64,000 nt of DNA from RBC074 sp964470555 (GTDB taxonomy: Bacteria > Acidobacteriota > Blastocatellia > RBC074), in contig CAYYDG010000036.1 of assembly GCA_964470555.1 (NCBI GenBank), positions 1 to 64,000 on the forward strand, read 5' to 3'. A program made the position numbers and the translations under genes. The notes beneath the pieces were generated by a model that made no database searches, had not been told where the DNA came from, and worked only from the letters and a program-made list of their open reading frames with translations. Below, piece after piece: positions 17,560 to 26,279 of this stretch (position 1 is the stretch's first letter; every line of letters begins with the position of its first letter).

Positions 17560-18756
17560 CTATTTTTGAAACAGCCTTGGGGCGAATCCGTGCAAATCGC
17601 GCCGCCACGTTTGCCATTCGTGATCCGTGCCCGGCGATTCGTAAAAGACGTGCTGAATCTTTGCTTCGGTCAAGGCGTCGTGCAGCCGGTGGATGCTGGC
17701 GCGCATGCGTTCCGGTTCGGCAGTGCCGATACTCAACCAAAGCAATTTGACTTTTTTGGCGAAGGCCGCCGGATCGGCAAACACGCCGTTGTAATCGGTT
17801 TTGGGATTCATCTTTTGATCGCCCGAAAGAAAACCGGCTGCGCCGCTGAATCCGCCAATGTGCGAAAACAGATCGAGATGTTTGAGCGTAATTTGATAGG
17901 TTTGCATCCCGCCCATCGAAAGCCCCGCCATCGCGCGGTTTTCGCGGTTCGCCAGCGTGCGGTAGGTCTTGTCAACAAACGGAATCAAGACTTGCGTCAG
18001 GTCGTCTTCAAACGCTGAAAACATTTCCTGCATTGCTTTCATTCGATCAGGCGAATTGCCCGGAGGGCCGGTCACGGCGGGCGCAGGTTGTCCGGCGCGT
18101 TTCGCATAACCGTAAGCCATCACAATAATCATCGGCTTGGCTTTTCCTTCGGCAATCAGGTTGTCGAGAATGATGTTGGCACGCCCCTGACGAATCCAGC
18201 CGGTTTCGTCTTCGCCGCCGCCATGTTGCAAATACAGCACAGGAAAGCGTTGTTTGGTTTGCGTTTCATACGTCGGCGGCAAATAAACCATCGCATGCCG
18301 CCAGGTTCCCGTGACTTTGGAGTTGTACCAAACTTCGCGCACCTGACCGTGCGGTACGTCTTTCATCGTGTAAAAGGTCGTGCCGGGTTCAGGCACTTCG
18401 ACGGCACTGGCGTATTTGCTGCCGCCGAAAAAAGCCTGGCTACCAGTGTCAGTGGCCTCTGCGCCGTCCACGACAAAGTTGTAATAATGCAAACCGGGAA
18501 CCATCGGCGGAGTCGTGAATGTCCAGAATCCATCGGCCTGTTTGGTCATTTCGGCTTTGGGACCGCTCCAGAAATTGATTCTGACTTTGGTGGCCTCGGT
18601 GGCTTTGATGCGCAACTGCACGCGGCCCTGACTGTCAACTTTGGGGTACTCCGCCCCCCAGACGTTCGTCGTAGCGGGTTTGAAATCTCCTGCGTCTTGC
18701 GCAAAGACGGGCGCCAGCACTAAGGCCAGAACGAACAACACATTTTTTATTTTCAT
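17560..18756 (-). CDS. Secreted CE1-like esterase with N-terminal E-set domain
   Basis: 398 residues with a signal peptide; AGGAGC precedes the ATG. Residues about 30-125 form an immunoglobulin-like E-set domain (PGLHYYNFVVDGAEATD), as seen in modular feruloyl/acetyl xylan esterases. The alpha/beta-hydrolase has VLYLQHGGGEDETGW, the nucleophile elbow GLSMGG (about 280) and the catalytic histidine in GTDHEWQTW (about 381). It would cleave ester-linked substituents from xylan. It ends 16 bases before the GH43 start, suggesting one transcript. Confidence 0.9.
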   Translation of the reverse strand: MKIKNVLFVLALVLAPVFAQDAGDFKPATTNVWGAEYPKVDSQGRVQLRIKATEATKVRINFWSGPKAEMTKQADGFWTFTTPPMVPGLHYYNFVVDGAEATDTGSQAFFGGSKYASAVEVPEPGTTFYTMKDVPHGQVREVWYNSKVTGTWRHAMVYLPPTYETQTKQRFPVLYLQHGGGEDETGWIRQGRANIILDNLIAEGKAKPMIIVMAYGYAKRAGQPAPAVTGPPGNSPDRMKAMQEMFSAFEDDLTQVLIPFVDKTYRTLANRENRAMAGLSMGGMQTYQITLKHLDLFSHIGGFSGAAGFLSGDQKMNPKTDYNGVFADPAAFAKKVKLLWLSIGTAEPERMRASIHRLHDALTEAKIQHVFYESPGTDHEWQTWRRDLHGFAPRLFQK

Positions 18757-18816
18757 AACGGTCGGCTCCTGATTGAGATTGATCGGGTTTGCTGGAAACT
18801 CAGTTTTCGGTCGGCA

Positions 18817-19890
18817 TCATTTGCAGCTTTTCGCAAAGCAGAGATGCTTGCTGAAAAACGGCATCACGTAATTTTGAAAACGGACGGCGACCGCGCTGGT
18901 GTGCGTGCCGGAATAAATTTCAAAGCTGTTGGCGATGCCATATTTGTCGAGCACGTTATGCAGCTTTTCCGAATCCGCTTTCAAACCATCTTTGTCGCCG
19001 ACATCTATTGAAATTGCGCGATACTGCCGCAGGTTGCCGATGTATTGATCTATAAAAGCCAGCGGCGCATTGGCAGCGAATCTTGCCATCACGTCTGGTT
19101 GCACTTCGCCATTTTTGCGCGGCAGGTCGAGATAGAGCGGAGGATTTTTTGGATTGGGCGCCCACGCGGAAGCAGCGGCAAGATTGGCGCGAGCTGGAAA
19201 CGGCAATTTGGCCGAATCTTCAGCCGTCTTCACTTCCGCCAAAGTCTTTTCCATTTCCGGGTTCGTCGGGCCGGCCTGACGCGGTGACAAGCAACACGGA
19301 CTCATGATGTAAACACTGCCAAACACGTCTGCATGCTTCATGCCTATGCGCGTTGCGCCATAACCACCCATCGAATGCCCGACAAGGCCGCGACTCAGCC
19401 GGTTCGGAATCGTGCGGTAATGCGCGTCAATGTAAGCAACCACATCACGTGCAATGAAATTCTCGAAATCTCCGGTCGTCACGGAACTGGAATACATCGA
19501 ACCGTTATGCACAGTTTTGGAATCCGGCAACACAACGATCATCTCTTGTGCGCCCTGGGCAAACGCGCCTTCGATGGTTTGGGGTACACGGATTTCCTTG
19601 CTCCATTGTTCCGCGCCGATGGAATATCCGTGCAAGGCATAGACGACCGGGTAACGCCGCGATTTTTGCTTTGCATAACTTGGCGGCAGGAACACTAAAA
19701 CATCCCTGTCAACGGCATTGCCTTCCAGATTGCCTTCTAACGCTGTCCCGTGAATCTTGATGCGTTCTACTTTGACAGGCTTCGCGCCGGGGACCACCGC
19801 AGGCACTTCGGTTTGCACTTGTGCGGCCAACGGAAACGCGAGCACGACCATCAGCGTCATTAGACAAACGAATTTTGTATTCATCTTCAA
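18817..19890 (-). CDS. Secreted CE1/esterase D-like alpha/beta hydrolase
   Basis: 357 residues. A TTG at 19890 has the better spacing from GGAGA; an ATG two codons later (19884) is the alternative. A signal peptide is clear (LMVVLAFPLAAQ). VVYALHGYSIGAEQW, GLVGHSMGGYGAT (serine nucleophile about 175) and a late GTHTSAVAVRF histidine form the hydrolase triad. It is a paralogue in fold of the esterase at 17560 but lacks the E-set domain. As first gene of the cluster it probably sits behind the promoter. Confidence 0.85.
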   Translation of the reverse strand: MKMNTKFVCLMTLMVVLAFPLAAQVQTEVPAVVPGAKPVKVERIKIHGTALEGNLEGNAVDRDVLVFLPPSYAKQKSRRYPVVYALHGYSIGAEQWSKEIRVPQTIEGAFAQGAQEMIVVLPDSKTVHNGSMYSSSVTTGDFENFIARDVVAYIDAHYRTIPNRLSRGLVGHSMGGYGATRIGMKHADVFGSVYIMSPCCLSPRQAGPTNPEMEKTLAEVKTAEDSAKLPFPARANLAAASAWAPNPKNPPLYLDLPRKNGEVQPDVMARFAANAPLAFIDQYIGNLRQYRAISIDVGDKDGLKADSEKLHNVLDKYGIANSFEIYSGTHTSAVAVRFQNYVMPFFSKHLCFAKSCK

Positions 19891-20004
19891 CGTTTTTCTC
19901 CAGGGATTTTTCAGAAACCGCTTTGCGCGGCATTACACGGCGATGCGAGATCAAGTGTCAAGCTTTCTTCTGCATTTCGCTTCCCAGCGACTAAGTGTCA
20001 GAGT

Positions 20005-20046
20005 TCACGACATCGTGGACTGAAATCGCTCACGACATCGTGGACT
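20005..20046. repeat. 17-bp direct repeat, two copies
   Basis: The sequence TCACGACATCGTGGACT occurs at 20005-20021 and again at 20030-20046, a 25-base period. Each copy is itself a near-palindrome (CACGACATCGTG). It lies upstream of the minus-strand esterase cluster, about 115 bases from its first start codon. An operator function is possible but untested. Confidence 0.6.
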
Positions 20047-20164
20047 CTGTTTTGGAAACATCATGTACAACAATCGAGCGGACAACCTCGTTGAAATCGT
20101 TTTGCCTCATCATCCAGGAATAACGCTGGAAATAACTGCAATACTGCCGAATGGGCAACCGTAA

Positions 20165-20371
20165 TTCGCCAACCGCAACCAATTCAGATTGCCGGGTTAC
20201 AGCCGCTTTGATTTGAGACTGGACAAATCATTCAAAATTGGCAGGCTGAAAATCACGCTCACAGCGAAGTTTTTGAATTTATTTGGACGACGAAACCTGC
20301 GTCAGATTCGCAACGGTTTTGAACAAACGCTACCGCTCGTGTCTTCAGGCGGGCTGAAAATGGAGTTTTGA
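20165..20371 (+). pseudogene. Remnant C-terminus of a TonB-dependent receptor
   Basis: The translated segment NQFRLPGYSRFDLRLDKSF, then LKITLTAKFLNLFGRRN, ending in ...GGLKMEF, reproduces the last strands of a TonB-dependent outer-membrane receptor, including the terminal aromatic residue needed for barrel assembly. An in-frame TAA at 20162 and the absence of any receptor sequence upstream leave only about 68 residues of a protein that normally exceeds 700. Neither a start codon nor a ribosome site is convincing. It lies next to the hemicellulose cluster and may be the residue of that cluster's importer. Confidence 0.72.
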
Positions 20372-20374
20372 GAT

Positions 20375-22060
20375 TTATTTGACCTTGCCAGGTCCCCACA
20401 AAGCACGCCCGGATTTGACGCCAGTGTGTTCCCCGTCTTTCAACACGTGTTTTCCGTTGACGAACACATGGCGCATGCCGACGGCGTATTGATGCGGTTG
20501 TTCAAAGGTCGCACGGTCGGCAATCGTTTTGGGATCGAAGACAACCACGTCGGCGAAATAACCCGTTTTGAGCAATCCGCGCCGATCCAGTCCCAGGTTT
20601 GTCGCGGGCAAATTGCTCAACCGGCGAATGGCTTCTTCCAGCGAGATCACCTTTTCTTCGCGGACATATTTGCCCAGCAATCGTGCGAAGTTTCCGTAAG
20701 CGCGTGGGTGCGTCGAAGATTTCAGAAAAACGCCTTCCGCCGCCATCGAACCTCCGTCCGATCCAAACGACACCCAGGGCAGTTTGATCTGCTTTTTCAG
20801 ATTTTCTTCGTCCATCATGAAATACACTGTGCCGACGCGCGATTGATCTTCCACCACCAGATTCATGATCGTATCGGTTACCGATTCGCCGCGAAGCCTG
20901 GCGACTTCTTCAAGAGTCTTGCCCGTGTGTTTTTTCAGATTGTCGTTTTTGAATCCGACCAGGATAATTCGGTCAGCCGATCCGGCAGCCAGAAACAGAT
21001 TTTCCCATTTGTCCGAAGGCGTCAGGATTTCTTCGGCGATCTTTTTTCGCGTCGCAGGGTCTTTCAACCGTTTGAACGCAGCTTCGTAACCACCGTCCAA
21101 CACCCACGGCGGCATCGCGGCATCCAACCCGGTCGAACCCGCCGGATAGGTGTACATATCGGCGGTGATTTTCAAACCTTGTTTTCTGGCCTTTTCAATC
21201 AGAGCGATGGCGGTGTCCATCTTTGGCCAATTCGATTTGCCCGCGGCTTTCAGGTGATAAATTTCGGCGGGGAGGTTGGCTTCGCGGGCAATGCGGATCA
21301 GTTCTTCGATACCTTCGATCAGGCGATTTCCTTCGCTGCGCATGTGAGAAATGTATTTGCCTTTGTACTGAGCGGCGACTTTGCAGAGTTCGATCAGTTC
21401 TTCGGTCGGAGCGTAAAACGCAGGCGCGTAAATAAGCGAAGAACCTATCCCCAAAGCGCCAGCCTGCATTTCCTGCCGAACCAGTTCGCGCATTCGTTGC
21501 ATCTGTTCCGGCGTGGCTTTTTTATCTTCCAGCCCGATGACATGTTCGCGGATGGTCGTCGCACCAATGTATGAAGCGACATTAGGTGACACGCCGCGCC
21601 GTTCCAGGAATAGCAGATATTCGGCCAGCGTCGTCCATTCGATGTCGAATTTCAGATCGCCTTGTTCGGCTTTGGCGCGTTGCTTCATTTCATCGCTGAG
21701 CGGTCCCATCGAACTGCCTTCGCCGAAAATTTCCGTCGTCACGCCCTGTTTGATGTCGCCCATCGAACGACCATCCACAATCAAATCTTCCACCGCCCAC
21801 GAAAGCATGTTGATGAATCCCGGAGCGACAGCCAGACCGTTGGCATCCACCACCGTGTCGGCTTTGGCGGATTTCAGATTGCCAATGGCAACGACTTTGT
21901 CGGCGTTGATGGCCACATCTGCACGGCGCGGTTTGCCGCCACTGCCGTCATAAAGCGTGCCATTCAAAATCAACACGTCGTAACGCCGTTGCGCTCCGAC
22001 GCCGGAATTCGATTGCAGGGTGAACAAAAGAATCGCCACCAGAAAAAGTAGTTTCCGCAT
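20375..22060 (-). CDS. Secreted D-aminoacylase-like amidohydrolase
   Basis: 561 residues from the ATG at 22060 (GAGAGGA upstream) with a signal peptide. The composite-domain start (YDVLILNGTLYDGSGG) and PGFIN, ISHMRSEG, IYHLKAAGKSNW and VSFGSDGGSM align with N-acyl-D-amino-acid deacylases. However, the first metal site differs: PGFIDxHxH is replaced by PGFINMLSWA, and the bridging cysteine region (normally VVxGxCG) reads EIFGEGS. The later histidines and aspartate remain. It may use a different metal arrangement or substrate. A divergent promoter region separates it from tadA. Confidence 0.82.
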   Translation of the reverse strand: MRKLLFLVAILLFTLQSNSGVGAQRRYDVLILNGTLYDGSGGKPRRADVAINADKVVAIGNLKSAKADTVVDANGLAVAPGFINMLSWAVEDLIVDGRSMGDIKQGVTTEIFGEGSSMGPLSDEMKQRAKAEQGDLKFDIEWTTLAEYLLFLERRGVSPNVASYIGATTIREHVIGLEDKKATPEQMQRMRELVRQEMQAGALGIGSSLIYAPAFYAPTEELIELCKVAAQYKGKYISHMRSEGNRLIEGIEELIRIAREANLPAEIYHLKAAGKSNWPKMDTAIALIEKARKQGLKITADMYTYPAGSTGLDAAMPPWVLDGGYEAAFKRLKDPATRKKIAEEILTPSDKWENLFLAAGSADRIILVGFKNDNLKKHTGKTLEEVARLRGESVTDTIMNLVVEDQSRVGTVYFMMDEENLKKQIKLPWVSFGSDGGSMAAEGVFLKSSTHPRAYGNFARLLGKYVREEKVISLEEAIRRLSNLPATNLGLDRRGLLKTGYFADVVVFDPKTIADRATFEQPHQYAVGMRHVFVNGKHVLKDGEHTGVKSGRALWGPGKVK

Positions 22061-22226
22061 AAATCCTCTCGCTTGTCGGATGAAGTCATTACTACGATTG
22101 AGCGGATGATAGCCAGCCAAGCCTGTGTTGAAAAGCAGACCAGCGATAACTGCTGATTTTGGTTGTCTTGACAGAGCCTGGCAGCGTCAGTACCATCCGG
22201 CTTCTTTTTTGGCGCACGGAAACCCA

Positions 22227-22778
22227 ATGAGCAAGCGTCAGCAGGCAAAAGCGAGCGAAACGGCTTCGGCAGATTCGCTACAGGATTTGAATTCGCTCGA
22301 TCAGTTTTTTATGGGCTTTGCTCTGGCAGAAGCCCGGCGAGCCAAAGACGCTGGCGAAGTTCCCATCGGCGCTGTTGTGGTAATTGATAAGCAGATAGTC
22401 GGAAGCGGGCATAACCAGCCGATAGGGTTGAATGATCCAACGGCTCACGCTGAAATTCTGGCCATGCGGCAAGCGGCGGAACGAATCGCCAATTACCGTC
22501 TGACAGAAGCTACGTTGTACGTCACCATTGAACCTTGCGCGATGTGCGCTGGCGCTATGGTCAACGCCAGAATCAAACGTCTGGTGTATGGTGCAACCGA
22601 AATCCGGGCAGGTGCAGTGGATTCGGTCTTCCAAATCTGCAGCAACAGTTCTTTGAACCATCAAGTAGAAGTTACTTCCGGCATCAGAGCGAATGAATGC
22701 CGCGAATTGATGCAGGCATTTTTCAAGCTGAGACGAAAAAATAAAGTTGATAGCTCAACCGAACCATTGCCGGAGTAA
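22227..22778 (+). CDS. tadA: tRNA-specific adenosine deaminase
   Basis: 183 residues from the ATG at 22227. The zinc and proton-shuttle motif TAHAEILA and the PCAMCAGAM zinc ligands define the cytidine/adenosine deaminase fold. GHNQPIGLNDPTAHAE is characteristic of TadA, which makes inosine at the wobble position of tRNA-Arg. A 30-residue N-terminal extension (KQQAKASETASADS region) is low-complexity and not part of the fold; an internal start after it cannot be excluded. It is followed by a tRNA cluster, so the local theme is tRNA biology. Confidence 0.93.
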   Translation: MSKRQQAKASETASADSLQDLNSLDQFFMGFALAEARRAKDAGEVPIGAVVVIDKQIVGSGHNQPIGLNDPTAHAEILAMRQAAERIANYRLTEATLYVTIEPCAMCAGAMVNARIKRLVYGATEIRAGAVDSVFQICSNSSLNHQVEVTSGIRANECRELMQAFFKLRRKNKVDSSTEPLPE

Positions 22779-22796
22779 CTGAAACAAACAATTTTC

Positions 22797-22889
<93 letters not shown>

Positions 22890-22928
22890 TTACGTTCTGA
22901 TCTGCGATCAAAACACGAATTTGATTTT

Positions 22929-23012
<84 letters not shown>

Positions 23013-23050
23013 TTCCCAACCTCGCAATCTCAAGTTGTTGAGATTCGTAT

Positions 23051-23154
<104 letters not shown>

Positions 23155-23173
23155 TCCTACTTATTGATGGTAA

Positions 23174-23245
23174 AAACAAATAGCTCCTTCAGAAAATCGG
23201 AAAACTGCTAATCAGGTTCCGGTGCTCTGAAGGAGCTATTTGTTT
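23174..23245. terminator. Perfect 20-bp inverted repeat, probable terminator after SRP RNA
   Basis: Arms 23174-23193 and 23226-23245 are exact reverse complements, with a 32-base loop. The right arm ends in TTTGTTT, so on the plus strand it can end the tRNA/SRP RNA transcript. On the minus strand it ends in TTTGTTTTTA and can terminate the gene at 23262-23537. The large loop is unusual for a simple intrinsic terminator. Confidence 0.65.
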
Positions 23246-23261
23246 CTGAAACTGCGGCTAC

Positions 23262-23537
23262 TTATTTTTTACCTTCTTTTTCAGCGCGAACTTTGGCCCA
23301 GCGAGCTTTGGCTGCTTCTTTAAGTTTCCTTTTCGTTGCAGCAGAAACGACTCGTTTTTTAACGCCTTCCGCAGCGGATGCGCCTTTCGCAGCAACCGTG
23401 CCGCCGCCAGCGAGTTGTTTACGCTTTTCCGTCAATTCGGCAATTTGTGCGTGAAGTTGCTGGATTTGCGTATCAATTCCGACAAGAGCCAACTTAACAA
23501 GTTCAGAGTGGCTCCCACTACCTTTTGGTCTAGGCAT
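23262..23537 (-). CDS. Small coiled-coil protein with basic RWAK tail
   Basis: 91 residues. Residues about 10-45 (VKLALVGIDTQIQQLHAQI, ELTEKRKQL) are a predicted coiled coil. The C-terminus (SAATKRKLKEAAKARWAKVR) is a strongly basic helix of the type ending in AxxARWAKxRA that recurs in small acidobacterial proteins and resembles histone H1-like or NUMOD-like nucleic-acid binders. A GGAGAAAG-like ribosome site precedes the ATG. Function unknown; nucleic-acid binding is inference from charge. Confidence 0.7.
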   Translation of the reverse strand: MPRPKGSGSHSELVKLALVGIDTQIQQLHAQIAELTEKRKQLAGGGTVAAKGASAAEGVKKRVVSAATKRKLKEAAKARWAKVRAEKEGKK

Positions 23538-23870
23538 ATACTTTCTCCTTAAGTTTGGAAGATAAGCCGATGTGTGAGCTATTTTTTTGCTTTCAGCATC
23601 AGCGGTAATATAAAAACTACTGTTAGGCGCATTCTAAACTACACAAGCATTAAAATGCCAAGAGTAAAAGCAAGTTATATTATTGTTACATTGGACGGGT
23701 TTGCCGGATTGGTAAGATAAGCCATCAATATCTTTTGGTTTGTCTTGCAATTACATTATTGGAAACTTCAGCTTGAGCGGCTGAATTCGGTGGGCTATGC
23801 TCTGATGGCAATTATGAACCGCTCAAATCCTTTGACTGAATAATCAAATATCCTTTTTGGAGATCGTCCG
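23538..23870. other. 333-base divergent intergenic region upstream of dnaX
   Basis: AT-richer than its surroundings, without an open frame of note. It must hold the promoters for the coiled-coil gene (minus) and dnaX (plus), but no -10/-35 pair stands out enough to name. GGAGA at 23859-23863 is the dnaX ribosome site. Confidence 0.5.
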
Positions 23871-25754
23871 GTGAGTTATCAGGTTATCGCGCGAAAATAT
23901 CGTCCTCAGACTTTTTCTGACCTAACGGGGCAGGAACACATCACGCGAACGTTGACTCGCGCTTTGGATCAACAACGATTGCACCATGCATATCTGTTTG
24001 CGGGTGTACGTGGAACCGGAAAAACGACTTCGGCGCGAATTCTGGCCAAGGGATTGAACTGTCACAAGGGAATTACCAGCCAGCCGTGTTTGCAGTGTCC
24101 GTCCTGTCTGGAAATTGCCACAGGCAATTCGCTGGATGTGTTGGAAATTGATGCTGCGTCCAACACGGGCGTGGATAACGTGCGCGATGTCATCATCAAT
24201 AACATCGCCATGGCTCCGGCGCGCGACCGGTACAAGGTGTTCGTCATTGACGAAGTACACATGCTTTCCACCAGCGCGTTCAATGCTCTGTTGAAAACTC
24301 TGGAAGAACCTCCGTCCCACGTGGTGTTCATCATGGCAACGACGGAGTTGCACAAGCTGCCGGACACGATTCTTTCGCGTTGCCAGCAATTCGAGTTCCG
24401 CCAGATTCCTACCGAAAAGATTTTCCGGCGATTGCGTGAAATCGCCGATAACGAAAGCATCAAAATCAGCGACGACGCATTGCGCGAAATCGCCCGCGCC
24501 GGAGCAGGCAGTTTGCGTGATGCCCAGTCTGCTTTTGATCAGGTCATTGCCTTCAGCGGATCGGAAATTACTGAAGACGATATTACAGCTTCCTTGGGGA
24601 TGGTCAGCACGGCCACGCTGGGAAAATTCGTTGAGGCAATTGCCAATCAGGACACTGCCGGAACCATCAATCTGGTCGAAGAGATATTTTCGCGCGGTTA
24701 TGACTTGCGTAACTTCACGCGCGAATTGATGGCTTATGTGCGTCATTTGTTAGTTGTCAAATCCGGCGTTACCAGCGGAGAGTTACTGGGCGTGGCTGAT
24801 ATCGAGATCAGCAAGTTGGCAGCGCTTGCCGCCAGGTTCTCTGAAGAAGACCTGGTGCGATGCTTTCATTTGCTGGCGGAAACGGAAAAGGAAGTAAAAG
24901 ACTCTCCTCATCCTCGTTTCCAGCTTGAAATCGGGCTGGTAAAACTGGCGCATGTTTCTCGACTGCGAACGCTCGCCGAATTGATCGAACGACTGGAAGC
25001 TCTGGAATCAGTCCTTGGTGGTTCGAGCGGCCCAATTGTCCCTTCAATGACTACGATGCGGCGCACTGCTGTCAGTGATGAATTGCCGACCAAGCCCCCT
25101 CGCAGCGAATTGCCTAAACCTCAATCGGCAAAATCTCCAGTAACCGAAAAGTCTGCTCAACCGCAATCAAGAGCGAACGATTTGTCAGAGCCGCCGGATT
25201 TCCCGGATTTCGATCCTGCGGAGTATTTTGCTCCTTCAGAATCGTCGGATTATTCCGAGCCTGAAACTTCGATTGATTCAGGCGCGGCCAGGCGTATCAC
25301 TGCAACCAGCGATGCAACCAGCGCTCCGAAAGAAGTCGCCCAAGCCGTGACTCAGGTGGCCCCCGGCAGAGAAATAGACGCCATCTTGAAAGAGGTTCAA
25401 AAGCTCAATCGTCCCTTGGTGCTGATGGCTTTGGAAGACGCTCAAAGCAAACATTATCAGGACGGTGTATTGACCGTCAGGTTCAACAAAGACGACGCCG
25501 TTGCCAAACGGCTCCGTGACAGCGGCACATTGTTTCGCACAATTGGAGAAAAACTGTTTGGGCAGTCGCTTCGTGTTGAAGTGCAGATCAACGGTGACAT
25601 CGAGGTTGAGAAAGTGGTAGATCAAACGGCTCTGAAGCGTCAGGAATTGAAAGAAGTCGCAATGAAAAATTCTGCCGTGCGTAGTATGTTGGAAGAATTC
25701 CGAGGCGAGATTGTCTGGGTGAAAGAATCGCCTGATGCAAACCATCCATCTTGA
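23871..25754 (+). CDS. dnaX: DNA polymerase III subunits gamma/tau
   Basis: 627 residues from a GTG start (GGAGA upstream). The clamp-loader AAA+ core shows GVRGTGKTTSARILAKGLNC (P-loop), zinc ligands CLQCPSC, VIDEVHMLS (Walker B), ATTELHKLPDTILSRCQ (sensor 1 and arginine finger region). A proline/serine-rich linker at about 390-490 is followed by a tau-like C-terminal domain. No slippery A-run for a programmed gamma frameshift was noticed. It heads the conserved dnaX-ybaB-recR order and loads the sliding clamp at the replication fork. Confidence 0.95.
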   Translation: MSYQVIARKYRPQTFSDLTGQEHITRTLTRALDQQRLHHAYLFAGVRGTGKTTSARILAKGLNCHKGITSQPCLQCPSCLEIATGNSLDVLEIDAASNTGVDNVRDVIINNIAMAPARDRYKVFVIDEVHMLSTSAFNALLKTLEEPPSHVVFIMATTELHKLPDTILSRCQQFEFRQIPTEKIFRRLREIADNESIKISDDALREIARAGAGSLRDAQSAFDQVIAFSGSEITEDDITASLGMVSTATLGKFVEAIANQDTAGTINLVEEIFSRGYDLRNFTRELMAYVRHLLVVKSGVTSGELLGVADIEISKLAALAARFSEEDLVRCFHLLAETEKEVKDSPHPRFQLEIGLVKLAHVSRLRTLAELIERLEALESVLGGSSGPIVPSMTTMRRTAVSDELPTKPPRSELPKPQSAKSPVTEKSAQPQSRANDLSEPPDFPDFDPAEYFAPSESSDYSEPETSIDSGAARRITATSDATSAPKEVAQAVTQVAPGREIDAILKEVQKLNRPLVLMALEDAQSKHYQDGVLTVRFNKDDAVAKRLRDSGTLFRTIGEKLFGQSLRVEVQINGDIEVEKVVDQTALKRQELKEVAMKNSAVRSMLEEFRGEIVWVKESPDANHPS

Positions 25755-25866
25755 ACCAAGTAGTCAGCGGAACCAGTTCCGCCGGTTTTGAGGCCAACCA
25801 GCGCGTGTTATGATGCCCGCGCTCGAAACCAATCCATTCAAGTTCTGATTGTAAGGAGAAATCAAA

Positions 25867-26178
25867 ATGAAACTTCCAGGCGGTATGAACCTGCAACAAA
25901 TGATGAAGCAGGCGCAGAAAATGCAGGAACAGATGGCGAAGGAAATGGACGCTTTGCGCGTGGATTCATCGGCTGGCGGTGGCATCGTTCGCGTCGAAAT
26001 GAACGGCAACAAGGAAGTCATGGCGATCAAAATTGATCCCGAAGCTGCCAGTGACATTGAAATGCTGCAGGATTTGATCGTCGCTGCCATCAACGAATGC
26101 GGACGCAAGGTTGATGAAGTGATGCACGGCAAACTTGGCGGCGCCCTTGGCGGGCTGAACATTCCGGGCCTTATGTAA
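25867..26178 (+). CDS. ybaB: YbaB/EbfC nucleoid-associated protein
   Basis: 103 residues; AAGGAG precedes the ATG. MNLQQMMKQAQKMQEQMAKE, GGGIVRVEMNGNKEVMAIKI and LQDLIVAAINECGRK are the complete YbaB signature. The dimeric DNA-binding protein is almost always encoded between dnaX and recR, as here. Confidence 0.95.
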   Translation: MKLPGGMNLQQMMKQAQKMQEQMAKEMDALRVDSSAGGGIVRVEMNGNKEVMAIKIDPEAASDIEMLQDLIVAAINECGRKVDEVMHGKLGGALGGLNIPGLM

Positions 26179-26223
26179 TTTGTGGAATGCAGATTGTGGA
26201 TTGTGGAGAGCCTTGTTCTTCGC

Positions 26224-26272
26224 CAATCCGCAATCCGCAATCCGCAATCCGCAATCCGCAATCCGCAATCCG
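26224..26272. repeat. Tandem heptamer CAATCCG, seven copies
   Basis: Seven exact copies of CAATCCG end seven bases before the recR start codon. About 35 bases upstream lies GATTGTGGATTGTGG, a degenerate reverse-complement run, so the ybaB-recR gap can fold into a hairpin that places recR's translation start at its foot. No Shine-Dalgarno sequence is visible between the repeat and the ATG. Confidence 0.85.
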
Positions 26273-26279
26273 CAATTCT

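Noticed and set aside
20063..20164. 33-codon plus-strand frame (MYNNRADNLVEIV...)
   Set aside because: No ribosome site, and it ends directly before the receptor fragment; too short to support.
23871..25754. Programmed frameshift in dnaX producing gamma
   Set aside because: No A-rich slippery heptamer with a following hairpin was noticed.
26224..26272. Possible CRISPR array (regular repeats)
   Set aside because: The unit is seven bases with no spacers; it is a simple tandem repeat.
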